Origin: Microvirga terrestris
GTDB taxonomy: Bacteria > Pseudomonadota > Alphaproteobacteria > Rhizobiales > Beijerinckiaceae
NCBI RefSeq assembly: GCF_015694425.1
Contig: NZ_JADQDN010000002.1
Location: 186,001-250,000 of the forward strand
Direction: 5' to 3'
Length of the DNA stretch: 64,000 bases
Of the stretch, positions 8,288 through 17,146 are shown piece after piece. Position numbers and translations under genes: made by a program. Below the pieces are notes generated by a model. It did no database searches. It was given only the letters and a program-made list of their open reading frames with translations, and was not told where the DNA came from. Position 1 is the first letter of the stretch. Each line of letters begins with the position of its first letter.

Positions 8288-11200
8288 TCAGACCTGCCGT
8301 GGCCGCAATGACAGCACGATTGATCCGCTACCAGCCTGCGAGAGTAACCGGCGCAGCTCTCGCTCCAATTCTGCAGGATGATAGGGCTTGCTCAGACTCG
8401 GGAAGCCCTCCCTGGCCGCACGCTCGACGGAACCGCTGTAACCTGTTGCCAGCAGGATCGGAATGTCGGGCCAGCGCTCTCGGGCGATCCGAGCCAGATC
8501 CAAGCCGTCCATGCCTCGGGGCATGACGAGATCGGAGAAAATGACATCGAACCGCGCGTCCCGCTCCAGAAACTTGAGCGCATCGGGAGCGGACGCACAA
8601 TGCTCTACCTGATATCCCTGCTCGCGCAGCAAGGCCATGGCGGATTCAGCGACCTGTGAATTGTCTTCGACCACTAGGATCCGTGATGTTGGAAGAGAGG
8701 TGAAAGGAGCGATCTCCTTTTCGGGGGCTTCTTCGTCTCGCTCCTTGTACTTTCGCGTGAGAAGCAGCGTCACAGTCGTTTCGCGGCCCACTTCGCTCTT
8801 GATGTCGATCAAGCCTTCCGACTGCTGGACTAAACCATAAACCTGGGCCAGGCCCAGCACTGTCCCACACCGACAGGCTTCGTTGTAAAGAACGGCTCAA
8901 AGACCTTTTGCAGGGCTTCGGGCGGAATCCCTATTCCCGTGTCGCCCACCTCGATGGAGACGAACTCGGCCGGTCCGTCATTATAGGACATGGTATTCCG
9001 GATGCCGATTGTGAACTTGCCGCCTTTCGGCATCGCGTCACGGGCGTTGGCCGCAAGGTTAATGAGAACGGCCTGCAACTGTGCCGGATCGACCTCGACG
9101 GGCCACAAGTCCTCGGAGAAATCGATCTCAAGCGTAATATCCCCGCGCAGGGATTGCGCCAGCATGTCCCCCATTCCACCAACGAAGTCCTTCAGGTCGA
9201 CGACTCCAGGTTTCAGGGGCTGCCGTCGCGAGAAAGCGAGAAGCTGCGAGGTCAATTTACGCCAGTGTTCGACGGCATTGATGGCGTTGTCGATCAGGCG
9301 CGGAGCATGATCGGGCTTTGCGCGCCTCAACATGTCGAGGTTGCCCATCACGACCGTCAGCAGGTTGTGGAAGTCGTGCGCAATGCCTCCTGTGAGCTGC
9401 CCCGCCGCCTCAAGGCGCTGTGCCTGGCGCAACTGCTCTTCCATGCGGCGCTGTTCCGTGAGATCGATGGACGTCACGAAGATCTCCGTCACCTGACCCT
9501 GCCCATCAAGCAGGGGAACGAGAACGGTCCGTCGGGTAACCTCGCAGATCGGCACCTTTCATGTCACTTCGAAATCCATGATCGACTTCGTCATCACGCA
9601 AGTCCGATAGTGTTTGGAAACGTGCTTTGCGGTCTCGGGGGCAAATATCTCCTGGGGCATCCGGCCGACGAATCCGTCGCGGGCAAAGCCTAAGGATTTC
9701 AACAGCGCCGTGTTGGCATCCTCATAGACGAAGCAATCATTCGGGCAGACGCCGATGACGGCGAGATTGAACGGGGAATGTTCGAAAAGTGTGCTGTATC
9801 TGTCTCGGCTCTGCCGAAGCTCGATCTCGGTTTCCTTCTCGTGCGTAATGTCACGTAGAGATGCGCCACTCGCACAACAGGCTCATCCCCTTCGCGAATG
9901 GGAGCGAGGGTCGTCATCAACATCCCTTTGCGTTAAGGGAAGGCGTAACTCTGCTCGTAGGCCATCCCATGGCCGGATGTCAGGCATTCAAGCGCTCGCG
10001 CCTTGAGGATCGGCCGTTGATCCGGAGGCAGAAGATCGCTTAGGGGCCGTCCGACCATGGCGACGGTAGACTTGCCAGTAAGATGTTGCACCGCAGGATT
10101 GCAGGCCTCGACCACGACACTCCCCTGAGGTGAGAGCGTGAAGACGAGGATGCCATCCGCGCTGAATTTGAAGACACCCGCATAGAGCGCTTCACGCTCG
10201 GCAAGTGCCGCCTGGCTCTCGCGAAGGCTCGCGTTGGCCCTTTCGAGCTCTTGCGTGCGCTCTTCGATTCTTAATGCAAGACTTTCCTTCACCTCACGGA
10301 GGCGCTCATACGCCTCGTCGCGTTCGACCTTCTGCCGGCTCAAGACCTCGCGCGTATTTTCAAGTGCATGGCGCAACACCGTGGTTTCCCTGAATTCCAC
10401 TCCGGGCGAAGGGAGAGGCGTCTCAAAGCCGCCATCCTGAAGAGCCAACGCATCCCTTGCCAGAGCCTCGACCGGACGGGTGATGCGGCGGGTCACATGG
10501 AATGCCAGGACGGCCCCATGGCAAGCAGCACGCTCCCTGCAACGCCAAGGGCAAGAGCAAGATCCCGTTCGCCGGCATCGAATTCCGAGTTCGGAAGCGC
10601 CACGATCGTCGACCAACCTGACGATGGGGATCGGGCGAGAGCAAGCATCATAGCCTCTCCATCGAGGGATGTGCCTTCGAAGACCCCCTGCTCTACACCC
10701 GACTGCACCCGCAGCACATTGTCCTCGGTTGCAGGCTAACCGACGAACGGATCAGGATTGCGGGATTGCGCCACCATCGTCCCGTTCCGATCCACGATCG
10801 CACCGATCCAGGTCAGCGGGAGGCGCTGATCGGAGAGAATGCGCCCGACGGCGGCCGCAGGCATGATGACGGAAACGTACCGTGGCGAGCCGTCGTTGAG
10901 TATGACGAGCGTATCGATACCGACCGTCGGCTACTTCGCAAGCAATCCGGTGAAAAGATTGCTCACCCGCACCTGTCCAGGAGCGATACCCTTCCAGTGA
11001 TTCTGCACCGGCAATTCAGGCAGAGCTGCGCCGGGCGGCAGGCGGGTGTTGACCACCTGTCGCCCAAGCTCCTCGACCACGATCCAGGCGTCCGGCAGGC
11101 GGGTCGCCCGACGGGCGAGGGCGTCAAAAGCGGCATGATCGTTGGTCTGAAGAACGGGCGAAGCGGCTAAAGCCCACAAAAGTGCCTCCGCCTGCCCGAA

Positions 11201-11425
11201 CTGGCGATCCAGGACCAGTGACAGGGCACGCCCCGTCTCCAACAGATGCTTCTGGATTTCCTGTCTGTCCCGGTAATAGCCGGTATAAAGGGCCAAGGTG
11301 GCAGCGGCGAAAGAGGGTATCAGCAGGGCAAAGACAATGAAAAGTAGGCGCATCCTCAAGGACGGTAGGCGATGCTTGATGCCGGGAGGTTGGAAATCTG
11401 GTGTCGAGTCCTGCCTGCTAACCAC
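8288..11425 (-). pseudogene. Decayed hybrid sensor histidine kinase (sensor-HAMP-PAS-PAS-HisKA-HATPase-REC)
   Basis: Reading the minus strand from 11425 gives, in order, a membrane helix (LLFIVFALLIPSFAAATLAL), an extracytoplasmic sensor region, a second helix with HAMP (TRRITRPVEAL), a coiled coil, two PAS-like regions, the phosphoacceptor histidine (GGIAHDFHNLL), ATPase boxes (NLAANARDAMP, DTGIGIPP, FEPFFTTK) and a receiver domain (ILVVEDN, FSDLVMP). This one reading needs four stop codons to be passed (TAG 10931-10933, TAG 10736-10738, TAA 9933-9935, TGA near 9559-9561) and three frameshifts (about 10515, 9858 and 8865, the last inside the G2 box GTGLGL). All parts align in order with a normal kinase, so it was once a single gene of about 1,040 codons. 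An intact relative lies at 46801-48741. Confidence 0.9.
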
Positions 11426-11527
11426 ATTCGCCCCAACAACACTATTTCAATTTGTCGTAATCTTTAGGGCAATATGCCTTATCGGTCGAACATGTTTGCT
11501 TGACGACCAGCAAATATAGCCGCTCAA

Positions 11528-11546
11528 CCTCATTCTAAGAATGAGG
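11528..11546 (-). terminator. Possible terminator hairpin after tRNA-Gln
   Basis: An 8-bp inverted repeat (CCTCATTC / GAATGAGG) with a 3-base loop lies 30 bases past the 3-prime end of tRNA-Gln. No T-run follows the stem on the tRNA strand, though a run of six T lies between the tRNA and the stem. Weak terminator candidate. Confidence 0.3.
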
Positions 11547-11575
11547 AGATCTCAGAGGCTGGGAAAAAATGAGGA

Positions 11576-11650
11576 TGGCTGGGGCGCCAGGATTCGAACC
11601 TGGGAATGGCGGTACCAAAAACCGCTGCCTTACCGCTTGGCGACGCCCCA
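11576..11650 (-). tRNA. tRNA-Gln (anticodon TTG)
   Basis: The minus strand folds as a full cloverleaf: acceptor TGGGGCG / CGCCCCA, anticodon loop TTTTGGT with anticodon TTG between paired GCGGT and ACCGC, and T-loop GGTTCGAATCC. Discriminator base G is followed by an encoded CCA. 75 bases including CCA. Confidence 0.95.
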
Positions 11651-11799
11651 ATAGGTGTGGCGTGTACATAATCGGCCCAAACGCGGCTGGCAACACCGTT
11701 TTGCGGATGGTTCGATCCCATGGGAAACGTTCAAATCTCCCCTTGCGGTGCTTCCCCCTCACCGCTATAAGACCGGCCTTCCCGAGAATTTCTCGGTGT

Positions 11800-11876
11800 C
11801 GGAGTGTAGCGCAGTCTGGTAGCGCACCACGTTCGGGACGTGGGGGTCGCAGGTTCAAATCCTGCCACTCCGACCA
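11800..11876 (+). tRNA. tRNA-Pro (anticodon CGG)
   Basis: Cloverleaf with acceptor CGGAGTG / CACTCCG, anticodon stem CCACG/CGTGG around loop TTCGGGA (anticodon CGG), T-loop GGTTCAAATCC, discriminator A and encoded CCA. 77 bases. It reads CCG proline codons. Confidence 0.95.
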
Positions 11877-12180
11877 TTTTCCACACGACACCCAGTATAA
11901 TTTGAATACTCAAGTTTGGACCGATTGGCCCGAATCATATGCTGGAGCGCTTGAGTTCTTTCGTTATCCATCCTGATCGAGAACGTGTTAATGATAGTTA
12001 TTGAGCACCGATAATCCGCTTTTCTCAATCAAGCGAAGCACAAATCTTATCGTATTTATTTAGAGAAATTTGCATTTATTCGCAAAAGCTAGACTGCTAG
12101 TTTTCTTTTAGCTATAAGCCTGCAGTCAAAACCAATCCGGCAGGCAGTTCATAAGTTGCTGGACAATTTAATGCGGACTC
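11877..12180 (+). other. AT-rich gap between tRNA-Pro and the asparagine-synthase-like gene
   Basis: About 300 bases that are visibly richer in A and T than the surrounding genes. I see no convincing gene, only a 21-codon frame near 11940 with no clear ribosome binding site. It probably holds the promoter of the downstream gene. The base composition and the position next to a tRNA gene are compatible with acquired DNA, but I found no duplicated tRNA end. Confidence 0.5.
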
Positions 12181-13662
12181 ATGTCGCTGCGTCCTTATCC
12201 GCGGGGGTTTGTTCTCTCGCATCGAGCCATTCATCCACCGGAACAATTTGTTTCCGGTCCCCTCCTCGACAACTTCTTCATCGATCCGGCGTGCAGCGTT
12301 GACGCTGCCTCAGAAGGGGATCACGCCGTCATTGTTTTAGGCACCTGTGTCGATACTGGCCCTGAAACAGCAAACGCGACGTGGCTGGATCGCCTGCTCA
12401 GGAGGAACAGGCCCAACCATGAGTCTAAAACAGAACAGACGCCTGCCCGACACCTGTTGAGCGCCCTTTGCCAGGGAGAGGAGACGTTCTTTGTTGCGCT
12501 GGACGGGTACTGCGGTCGGCATGCCATACTTTTCCGCACCAAAACAGGCATACGCATCCTCACTGACGCCACGGGCATGCGCACGGTCTTCTATGCCGCA
12601 GACGGCGGAGTCGTGGCATCTCACGCAAGGCTCGTGGAAGAGATGCTGGGCGGCAAACCTGAGAAAGAACGGCTCCCCTTCGGCTATGGTTTTCCAGGCA
12701 ATCGCACCCCGTATTCGAGGACTCGCCTTCTAACGCCGAACACACTTTATGATTTTGCCGCCTGCAAGGTCGAACGCTTCTGGCCGCGTGGCCCTGTCAA
12801 GACCCGGACGGCCTCTGAAGCGGCTCACGCTGTCACTGTTTATGGCGCAACCGCACTCAAGAACATTGCGCTGAGCCATCGTATTGCCTTGAGCATCACA
12901 GCCGGATTGGACTCCCGCACGACGTTGGCTCTCACAGTTCATACGGGCATTCCGTTCGAGGGATACACGTATGACAGAGGCCCCAAGACTGGTATCGATT
13001 GTGCCGTAGCTCGCGAGCTTAGCAAGATTGCCGGATTCCAGCATCATGTCGTGAAAGCTGATAAGTCGTCGATACCCGATTCTCAGGCTTTGAGCACCAC
13101 GACATATTACAATCACCATTTTGAAGTGATTGCTCCAATGCGAGAGCACTTCGCTGGGACTGATACCCTTACTGTGACAGCCAATCTGCTCGAGATCGGT
13201 CGCTTCTTCTATAAGGGGGGAAAGTACGATCTGATCGGATCGGTCGAAACTATGGACTCGATGTATGAGCTCTATCTGAGTGCACTTTCGCCACTAGCTC
13301 GTGAGCGTGTCGAAGAATACGGAGTGGAGCGATACAAAACCGTGGCGACGGAATACTTTGCCGATTTTCTGGAAACTTCGCGCTTCAATCAGGCACGCGG
13401 CATTCTCAACCCTAAAGATCAGTTCTACTGGGAGCACCGCATGAGCGCTTGGCATGCCATGATCCTACTTGAACGTGATTTCTATGCCGACTGCTTCATC
13501 CCCTTCAACAGTCGACGTGTATTCGAAACGCTGCTTGGCGTTCCAGAGCGAGAACGGAAGAGTGCGAAGGCATTCAAGCTGCTCATCAAAGCATGTGCCC
13601 CGCAACTTCTCGAGATTCCTATCAACCCGAAGGAATGGCCCCTCGCGAAGTCCGCTTCATAA
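12181..13662 (+). CDS. Asparagine-synthase-related protein (AsnB-like, ATP-pyrophosphatase domain)
   Basis: A 493-residue protein with the two-part AsnB layout. Residues 1-180 resemble the glutaminase-like half but lack the N-terminal catalytic cysteine (the protein starts MSLRPYPRGF), so it should not use glutamine. Residues about 225-490 are the synthetase half with the PP-loop SITAGLDSRTTLAL, a variant of SGGxDS that would bind ATP and adenylate a carboxylate. No other biosynthetic gene is next to it: tRNA-Pro is upstream and a hypothetical gene converges downstream. Related standalone proteins are found with polysaccharide or peptide-modifying clusters; no substrate can be named. Base composition of the leader suggests transfer. 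Confidence 0.7.
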   Translation: MSLRPYPRGFVLSHRAIHPPEQFVSGPLLDNFFIDPACSVDAASEGDHAVIVLGTCVDTGPETANATWLDRLLRRNRPNHESKTEQTPARHLLSALCQGEETFFVALDGYCGRHAILFRTKTGIRILTDATGMRTVFYAADGGVVASHARLVEEMLGGKPEKERLPFGYGFPGNRTPYSRTRLLTPNTLYDFAACKVERFWPRGPVKTRTASEAAHAVTVYGATALKNIALSHRIALSITAGLDSRTTLALTVHTGIPFEGYTYDRGPKTGIDCAVARELSKIAGFQHHVVKADKSSIPDSQALSTTTYYNHHFEVIAPMREHFAGTDTLTVTANLLEIGRFFYKGGKYDLIGSVETMDSMYELYLSALSPLARERVEEYGVERYKTVATEYFADFLETSRFNQARGILNPKDQFYWEHRMSAWHAMILLERDFYADCFIPFNSRRVFETLLGVPERERKSAKAFKLLIKACAPQLLEIPINPKEWPLAKSAS

Positions 13663-13734
13663 TCGCGCGGAGGTCTGCCTGACTGACAGCCAGCATTGCA
13701 ACAGCACTCCGCCTCCAGGGCAGAAAACAGGGCT

Positions 13735-14058
13735 TCAATGCGTCGAGAAGCGGCCGTCTTCCTGATAGGTCTCGTAGTGGAGAGTCTGGGCCGGGATGGC
13801 CTCAAGCTGGCGCGGCGCCGTCGGCCAATCCTGCGGCACCTCGTTCGTCTGGGGCATGTAGCGGGGGCGGAAGCGCAGGTCGACGAGGCTTCTCAGCTCG
13901 GGAGCTGCGAGATCCAGCACGTTGGCATCCCGCCAGCGGCGATTCAGCTTGGCCTTGCCCGTCATACGGCCCCAGAAACCCGCGACCTCTTCCTCGACTT
14001 GCAATACAATGCGCCCGGACCAAGTCTTGCGCAGATTAAAACGCCCTGTCAGAGCCAT
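13735..14058 (-). CDS. Conserved hypothetical protein (107 residues)
   Basis: The protein begins MALTGRFNLRKTWSGRIVLQVEEE and is rich in tryptophan, arginine and proline, with no signal peptide or membrane segment. I chose ATG 14058 because GAGGAG stands right before it; the same frame can be extended to 14235 but that part looks noncoding. The sequence resembles short unnamed proteins I associate with Hyphomicrobiales, but I cannot assign a function. It converges with the asparagine-synthase-like gene. Confidence 0.6.
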   Translation of the reverse strand: MALTGRFNLRKTWSGRIVLQVEEEVAGFWGRMTGKAKLNRRWRDANVLDLAAPELRSLVDLRFRPRYMPQTNEVPQDWPTAPRQLEAIPAQTLHYETYQEDGRFSTH

Positions 14059-14391
14059 TTTCCGCTCCTCAACTCTTTCGATCACTTCAAAATTAGAACG
14101 CCAAAGCTGCGGCTGCTTAAGCTTGCAAGCCTGACAATCCGCGGCTCCGGCGCTCGGTTGAATCCATTCCTTTAGCCAATGCCTTTGCGAACCAAGGGTT
14201 CCGGCCGAGACACCCATCTGCCATACGTGTCGCATCTACGATGTGCGTCGGGGCACGATCCGCAACCTGTCAAAGTAATTAGGTGAGCCGCGCAAGAATT
14301 CAGGAGACGTAAAGATCAAATTTTTTGGAAAATGAGTAGCGGTTGGCTCTATGAAACGATCCTGCGAAATCGGAATATGTTCCGAAAGATC

Positions 14392-14463
14392 TCAGCCGCG
14401 GCGCGGCTTGGACTTGAGATTGATCGTGACGAGCTGCCCGGTCTTCGGATCGAGGATGGTCAT
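14392..14463 (-). CDS. Very small conserved-looking ORF (23 residues)
   Basis: The minus strand encodes MTILDPKTGQLVTINLKSKP followed by RRG and a stop. It has an AGGGGG ribosome binding site at a good distance before the ATG, and about 20 of 22 codons after the start end in G or C, which matches the coding bias of the genome and not of the surrounding spacer. The basic C-terminus and compact hydrophobic start suggest a real micro-protein. I believe similar tiny proteins exist in related bacteria, but this is from memory. No function known. Confidence 0.5.
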   Translation of the reverse strand: MTILDPKTGQLVTINLKSKPRRG

Positions 14464-14665
14464 GAAAGCCCCCTGTTCTGTTGGCGTAGGAGAAACGCCG
14501 CAAAACCCGAACGGATCAAACGCTCTTCGGAACGTGGTAAGCAATTTGTTACTGCAAGCTGTGCCTTAAAGGCTGGGAACGGTTTGCCTGACCTAGTATC
14601 GGGGTGCTCCCTCCCTGGCTGATCGGCTGTGCTGATCGCCTTATCACCAATTCAGAGACTGACCG

Positions 14666-15064
14666 ATGAACACAACTCATCTCGAAACCGTTTGGGCACC
14701 GCGCCTTCTCAGCATCCTGCGCATCGTCGCAGCGCTCATCTTCATGGCGCATGGCACGCAGAAGCTCCTCGGCTTTCCTGCCTCCCCGGGTCCCGGCCCA
14801 GAGGCCTTCAGCCTGCCCTGGATTGCCGGCGTGCTCGAGATTGGCGGCGGCGCGCTGCTGATCCCCGGACTGTTCGTGCGGCCTACCGCGTTCGTCCTCT
14901 CCGGCCTAATGGCTTTCGCCTATTGGCTCGCCCACGCACCGCGCAGCCCCTACCCTGTCCTGAACGGCGGCGATGCTGCGATCCTCTACTGCTTCGTGTT
15001 CCTGTTCCTGGCTGCCGCCGGCGGCGGCGCGTGGAGCCTGGATCGCACTCTGCGCAAGGCTTGA
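14666..15064 (+). CDS. DoxX family membrane protein
   Basis: A 132-residue protein with four predicted membrane helices and the DoxX-family start (LSILRIVAALIFMAHGTQKLLGF), followed by GVLEIGGGALLIPGLFVRPTA. Family members are small inner-membrane proteins of the DoxX/DoxD class, of which some are linked to redox or stress roles; here function is only a family label. It stands alone and converges with the stress-type protein gene downstream. Confidence 0.88.
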   Translation: MNTTHLETVWAPRLLSILRIVAALIFMAHGTQKLLGFPASPGPGPEAFSLPWIAGVLEIGGGALLIPGLFVRPTAFVLSGLMAFAYWLAHAPRSPYPVLNGGDAAILYCFVFLFLAAAGGGAWSLDRTLRKA

Positions 15065-15103
15065 TGCCGCCGAGATCAGGTGGGAGGCGTCGCAGCCTCT
15101 CAC

Positions 15104-15799
15104 CTACTCAGACTTCGTGCCTGTGGGTCGACGCAGGCGCTCGTCCTCCACGTCGACATGAAGCGTGTGGTCGTCCCCATCCTCGCTGTCCTCGTCGAAC
15201 GGAATCGGCATGAGATCCGTCATGAGACCGGTCGTCGTCGAAGCTGCGGCGCCAATGGGTGGCGCAGGCGCCTCGTCCCGGCGCCCCGCCTCTTCACCTG
15301 CCTCGACCTCGCCTTCGTCATCGAGAATGTTCACCACCCTGTCCATCTGAGCTTCGTCGACCTTCACCGTCACGAGCGCCCCACCGCGGCGTACGCCGTC
15401 CGCATAGGCATGCGCCTCCTCATCGCTGAGCCCAGCATCGGCCAACACGCCGGCAAGACCACCCACTGCCGCGCCAGCACCGGCGCCCACTAGGGTCGAG
15501 ACGATCCAGCCGGCTGCGATCACCGGTCCAAAGCCCGGAATGGCCACCGTGCCGAGCCCCGCCAGAAGGCCCGCGCCGGCTCCAGCGACCGTTCCGGCCG
15601 CCGCCGTGGCGCCCGCGAAAGGATGCGCGGACCCATCCGGCTCGAATGACTGCGACGCATGATGCGTGTAGGCATCGTTGAAGTTGTTGGACACGAGGCT
15701 GATCTCGAAATCCGGCATCCGGGCTGCCTCGAGCCGCTGCACCGCCCGTGCGGCCTCCTCATAGGTGTCGAAGAAGGCGGTTATCCTGCGCTCGGCCAT
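15104..15799 (-). CDS. Stress-type protein with general-stress-protein-17M-like domain
   Basis: A 231-residue protein. The first 60 residues (RRITAFFDTYEEAARAVQRLEAA) look like the YflT/general-stress-17M fold seen in stress-induced proteins. A glycine/alanine-rich hydrophobic stretch follows (about residues 65-120, GAGAGLLAGLGTVAIPGFGPV), resembling a membrane-inserted glycine-zipper hairpin. The C-terminus is strongly acidic with many Asp and Glu. Similar proteins are common in Hyphomicrobiales and are often induced by stress. No enzyme motif is visible. Confidence 0.65.
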   Translation of the reverse strand: MAERRITAFFDTYEEAARAVQRLEAARMPDFEISLVSNNFNDAYTHHASQSFEPDGSAHPFAGATAAAGTVAGAGAGLLAGLGTVAIPGFGPVIAAGWIVSTLVGAGAGAAVGGLAGVLADAGLSDEEAHAYADGVRRGGALVTVKVDEAQMDRVVNILDDEGEVEAGEEAGRRDEAPAPPIGAAASTTTGLMTDLMPIPFDEDSEDGDDHTLHVDVEDERLRRPTGTKSE

Positions 15800-15949
15800 G
15801 GGAGCCCTCCGGGTGTTTTGCCTGTGCGAGGCTAATGAGCGGCCAGGTAAGCGGTTCCCTGCGCGGCCATGACACCTTTCGGCGCGCTCAACTCCCTGAT
15901 AAGTTCAAACAAAAGGTGCCCGAAAAGGGTGATTTGGGGGCTTCCCGTC

Positions 15950-16240
15950 ATGAGACATATCCACCTCGACGATGGCTTGCGGCTGCGGTTTCCCGGTCGC
16001 AGCGAAGAGTTCGACCAGGGCGTCGAGATCGGCATGATTGCCGTTCTGATGGACCAGGCTTCTCCCGAGTTTTCACGCTGGATCGCCCGGTCCAACCTCA
16101 GCCAGGTTCAGGCCATCGCCAAGCAGATGGGCTACCGCGTCGAGGAAGGCAGTGGCGACGAGGAATGGGTGGACGTCACCTTCCTCCATGGCAGCGTCAA
16201 GGCTCGCCCCAAGCTCAAGCTGGTGCACTCCGTCGGCTGA
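15950..16240 (+). CDS. Conserved hypothetical protein (96 residues)
   Basis: Starts MRHIHLDDGLRLRFPGRSEE and is a compact soluble protein with no signal peptide. I used ATG 15950, where the conserved-looking part begins; the frame is open back to ATG 15869. A strong hairpin terminator follows 38 bases after the stop. It converges with bioY. No function recognised. Confidence 0.55.
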   Translation: MRHIHLDDGLRLRFPGRSEEFDQGVEIGMIAVLMDQASPEFSRWIARSNLSQVQAIAKQMGYRVEEGSGDEEWVDVTFLHGSVKARPKLKLVHSVG

Positions 16241-16277
16241 CCACCGCCGGCGATTTCTCATTCTGTATCCACAAAAG

Positions 16278-16303
16278 CAGAAGCCGCCCGAAGGCGGCTT
16301 CTG
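16278..16303. terminator. Bidirectional intrinsic terminator between converging genes
   Basis: Perfect 11-bp stem (CAGAAGCCGCC / GGCGGCTTCTG) with loop CGAA. On the minus strand it is followed by CTTTTG, so it should mainly end the bioY transcript, and may also stop the small gene on the plus strand. Confidence 0.8.
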
Positions 16304-16325
16304 AACGCTGACGTTCGAAGGCTGA

Positions 16326-16934
16326 TCAGGCCTTGGTACCGCGACGGGTCACGGACCAGGCTGCCTGCATGAGGGCAACGGCCAGGGCCGTCTTGACCAA
16401 TGTGGCGGCCACGAACGGCGCGGCGCCAACCGTCCAGGCCTTCGCGAACGGCATCACCAGGGACAGCTGGGACAGGCCGAAGGCGAAGATCACCGCATGG
16501 CCGATGCTCATCATCACGATGACGCGCAGGAGCGAACGGTCCCAGCCGCGCTCCGCCATGAAGCCCATCACGAGAGCAGCGGCCACGAAGCCGAACAGGA
16601 AGCCGCCCGTAGGGCCCATCAGGTAGCCGAGGCCGGCCGTCGGGCCGGCAAAGACCGGCATACCCATGGCACCCTCGGCGAGATAGAGAGCAACAGTCGC
16701 GCCGCCGAGGCGCCAGCCATAGGACGCGCCGATCATCAGAACGACCAGGGTCTGCAGCGTCATCGGGACGAAAGGCAGCGGCACCTGGACCTTCGCGGAG
16801 ACAGTGAGAAGCGCTGTACCGACAACCATCAGCACGATGGCACGAAGCGCAGCGAAGCGGGCATCATCCCGCGACGGCCAGAGGAGGCCGACGAGGGTCG
16901 AGGGAGAAGACAGCGAAGGGGCGCTGGTCGTCAT
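16326..16934 (-). CDS. bioY: Biotin transporter BioY (ECF-type S component)
   Basis: A 202-residue membrane protein with about six helices and the BioY signatures VPLPFVPMTLQTLVVL and GPTAGLGYLMGPTGGFL. BioY binds biotin in the membrane; it works alone or with the BioMN energising module, which is not encoded in this window. Start placed at ATG 16934, with GGAGA upstream; the frame extends to 17048 but that part is unlike BioY. About 50 bases upstream lies TTATAG (16985-16990), half of a BioR-type biotin-repressor site, too weak to call. A strong terminator follows the gene. Confidence 0.93.
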   Translation of the reverse strand: MTTSAPSLSSPSTLVGLLWPSRDDARFAALRAIVLMVVGTALLTVSAKVQVPLPFVPMTLQTLVVLMIGASYGWRLGGATVALYLAEGAMGMPVFAGPTAGLGYLMGPTGGFLFGFVAAALVMGFMAERGWDRSLLRVIVMMSIGHAVIFAFGLSQLSLVMPFAKAWTVGAAPFVAATLVKTALAVALMQAAWSVTRRGTKA

Positions 16935-17146
16935 AAGGGCAATCTCCAGATCATTCCGCCATGCGCGCGGCGGCTCATGGAGCCTTATAGGTGGGTCCGC
17001 CTCGTGCCTCAAGCCGCACTCTTGAGCATTCGCCACGGCTGTGGACACGCTTTAGTTCAAGACAGGGTTCAGGAAACAGGGTCCCCTTTTCAATCCGATG
17101 CGTTAGGAAACGAGCGATGTCCTGACGGCAGTTGCAAGGATCTTCC

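Noticed and set aside
9555..11425. Recoded (stop-readthrough) sensor kinase rather than pseudogene
   Set aside because: All three stop codons occur, along with three frameshifts; no single recoding mechanism explains these.
11877..12180. Short precursor peptide for a lasso-type system before the asparagine-synthase-like gene
   Set aside because: The only short frame (21 codons, near 11940) lacks a leader-core pattern and a ribosome site, and no leader peptidase gene is nearby.
11800..14700. Genomic island integrated at tRNA-Pro
   Set aside because: Composition changes near the tRNA, but I found no integrase gene and no repeated tRNA 3-prime end to mark the other border.
16981..16990. Possible BioR (biotin repressor) site upstream of bioY
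   Set aside because: Only TTATAG and one further base match the palindromic TTATMKATAA consensus (7 of 10); a half-site like this is expected by chance.
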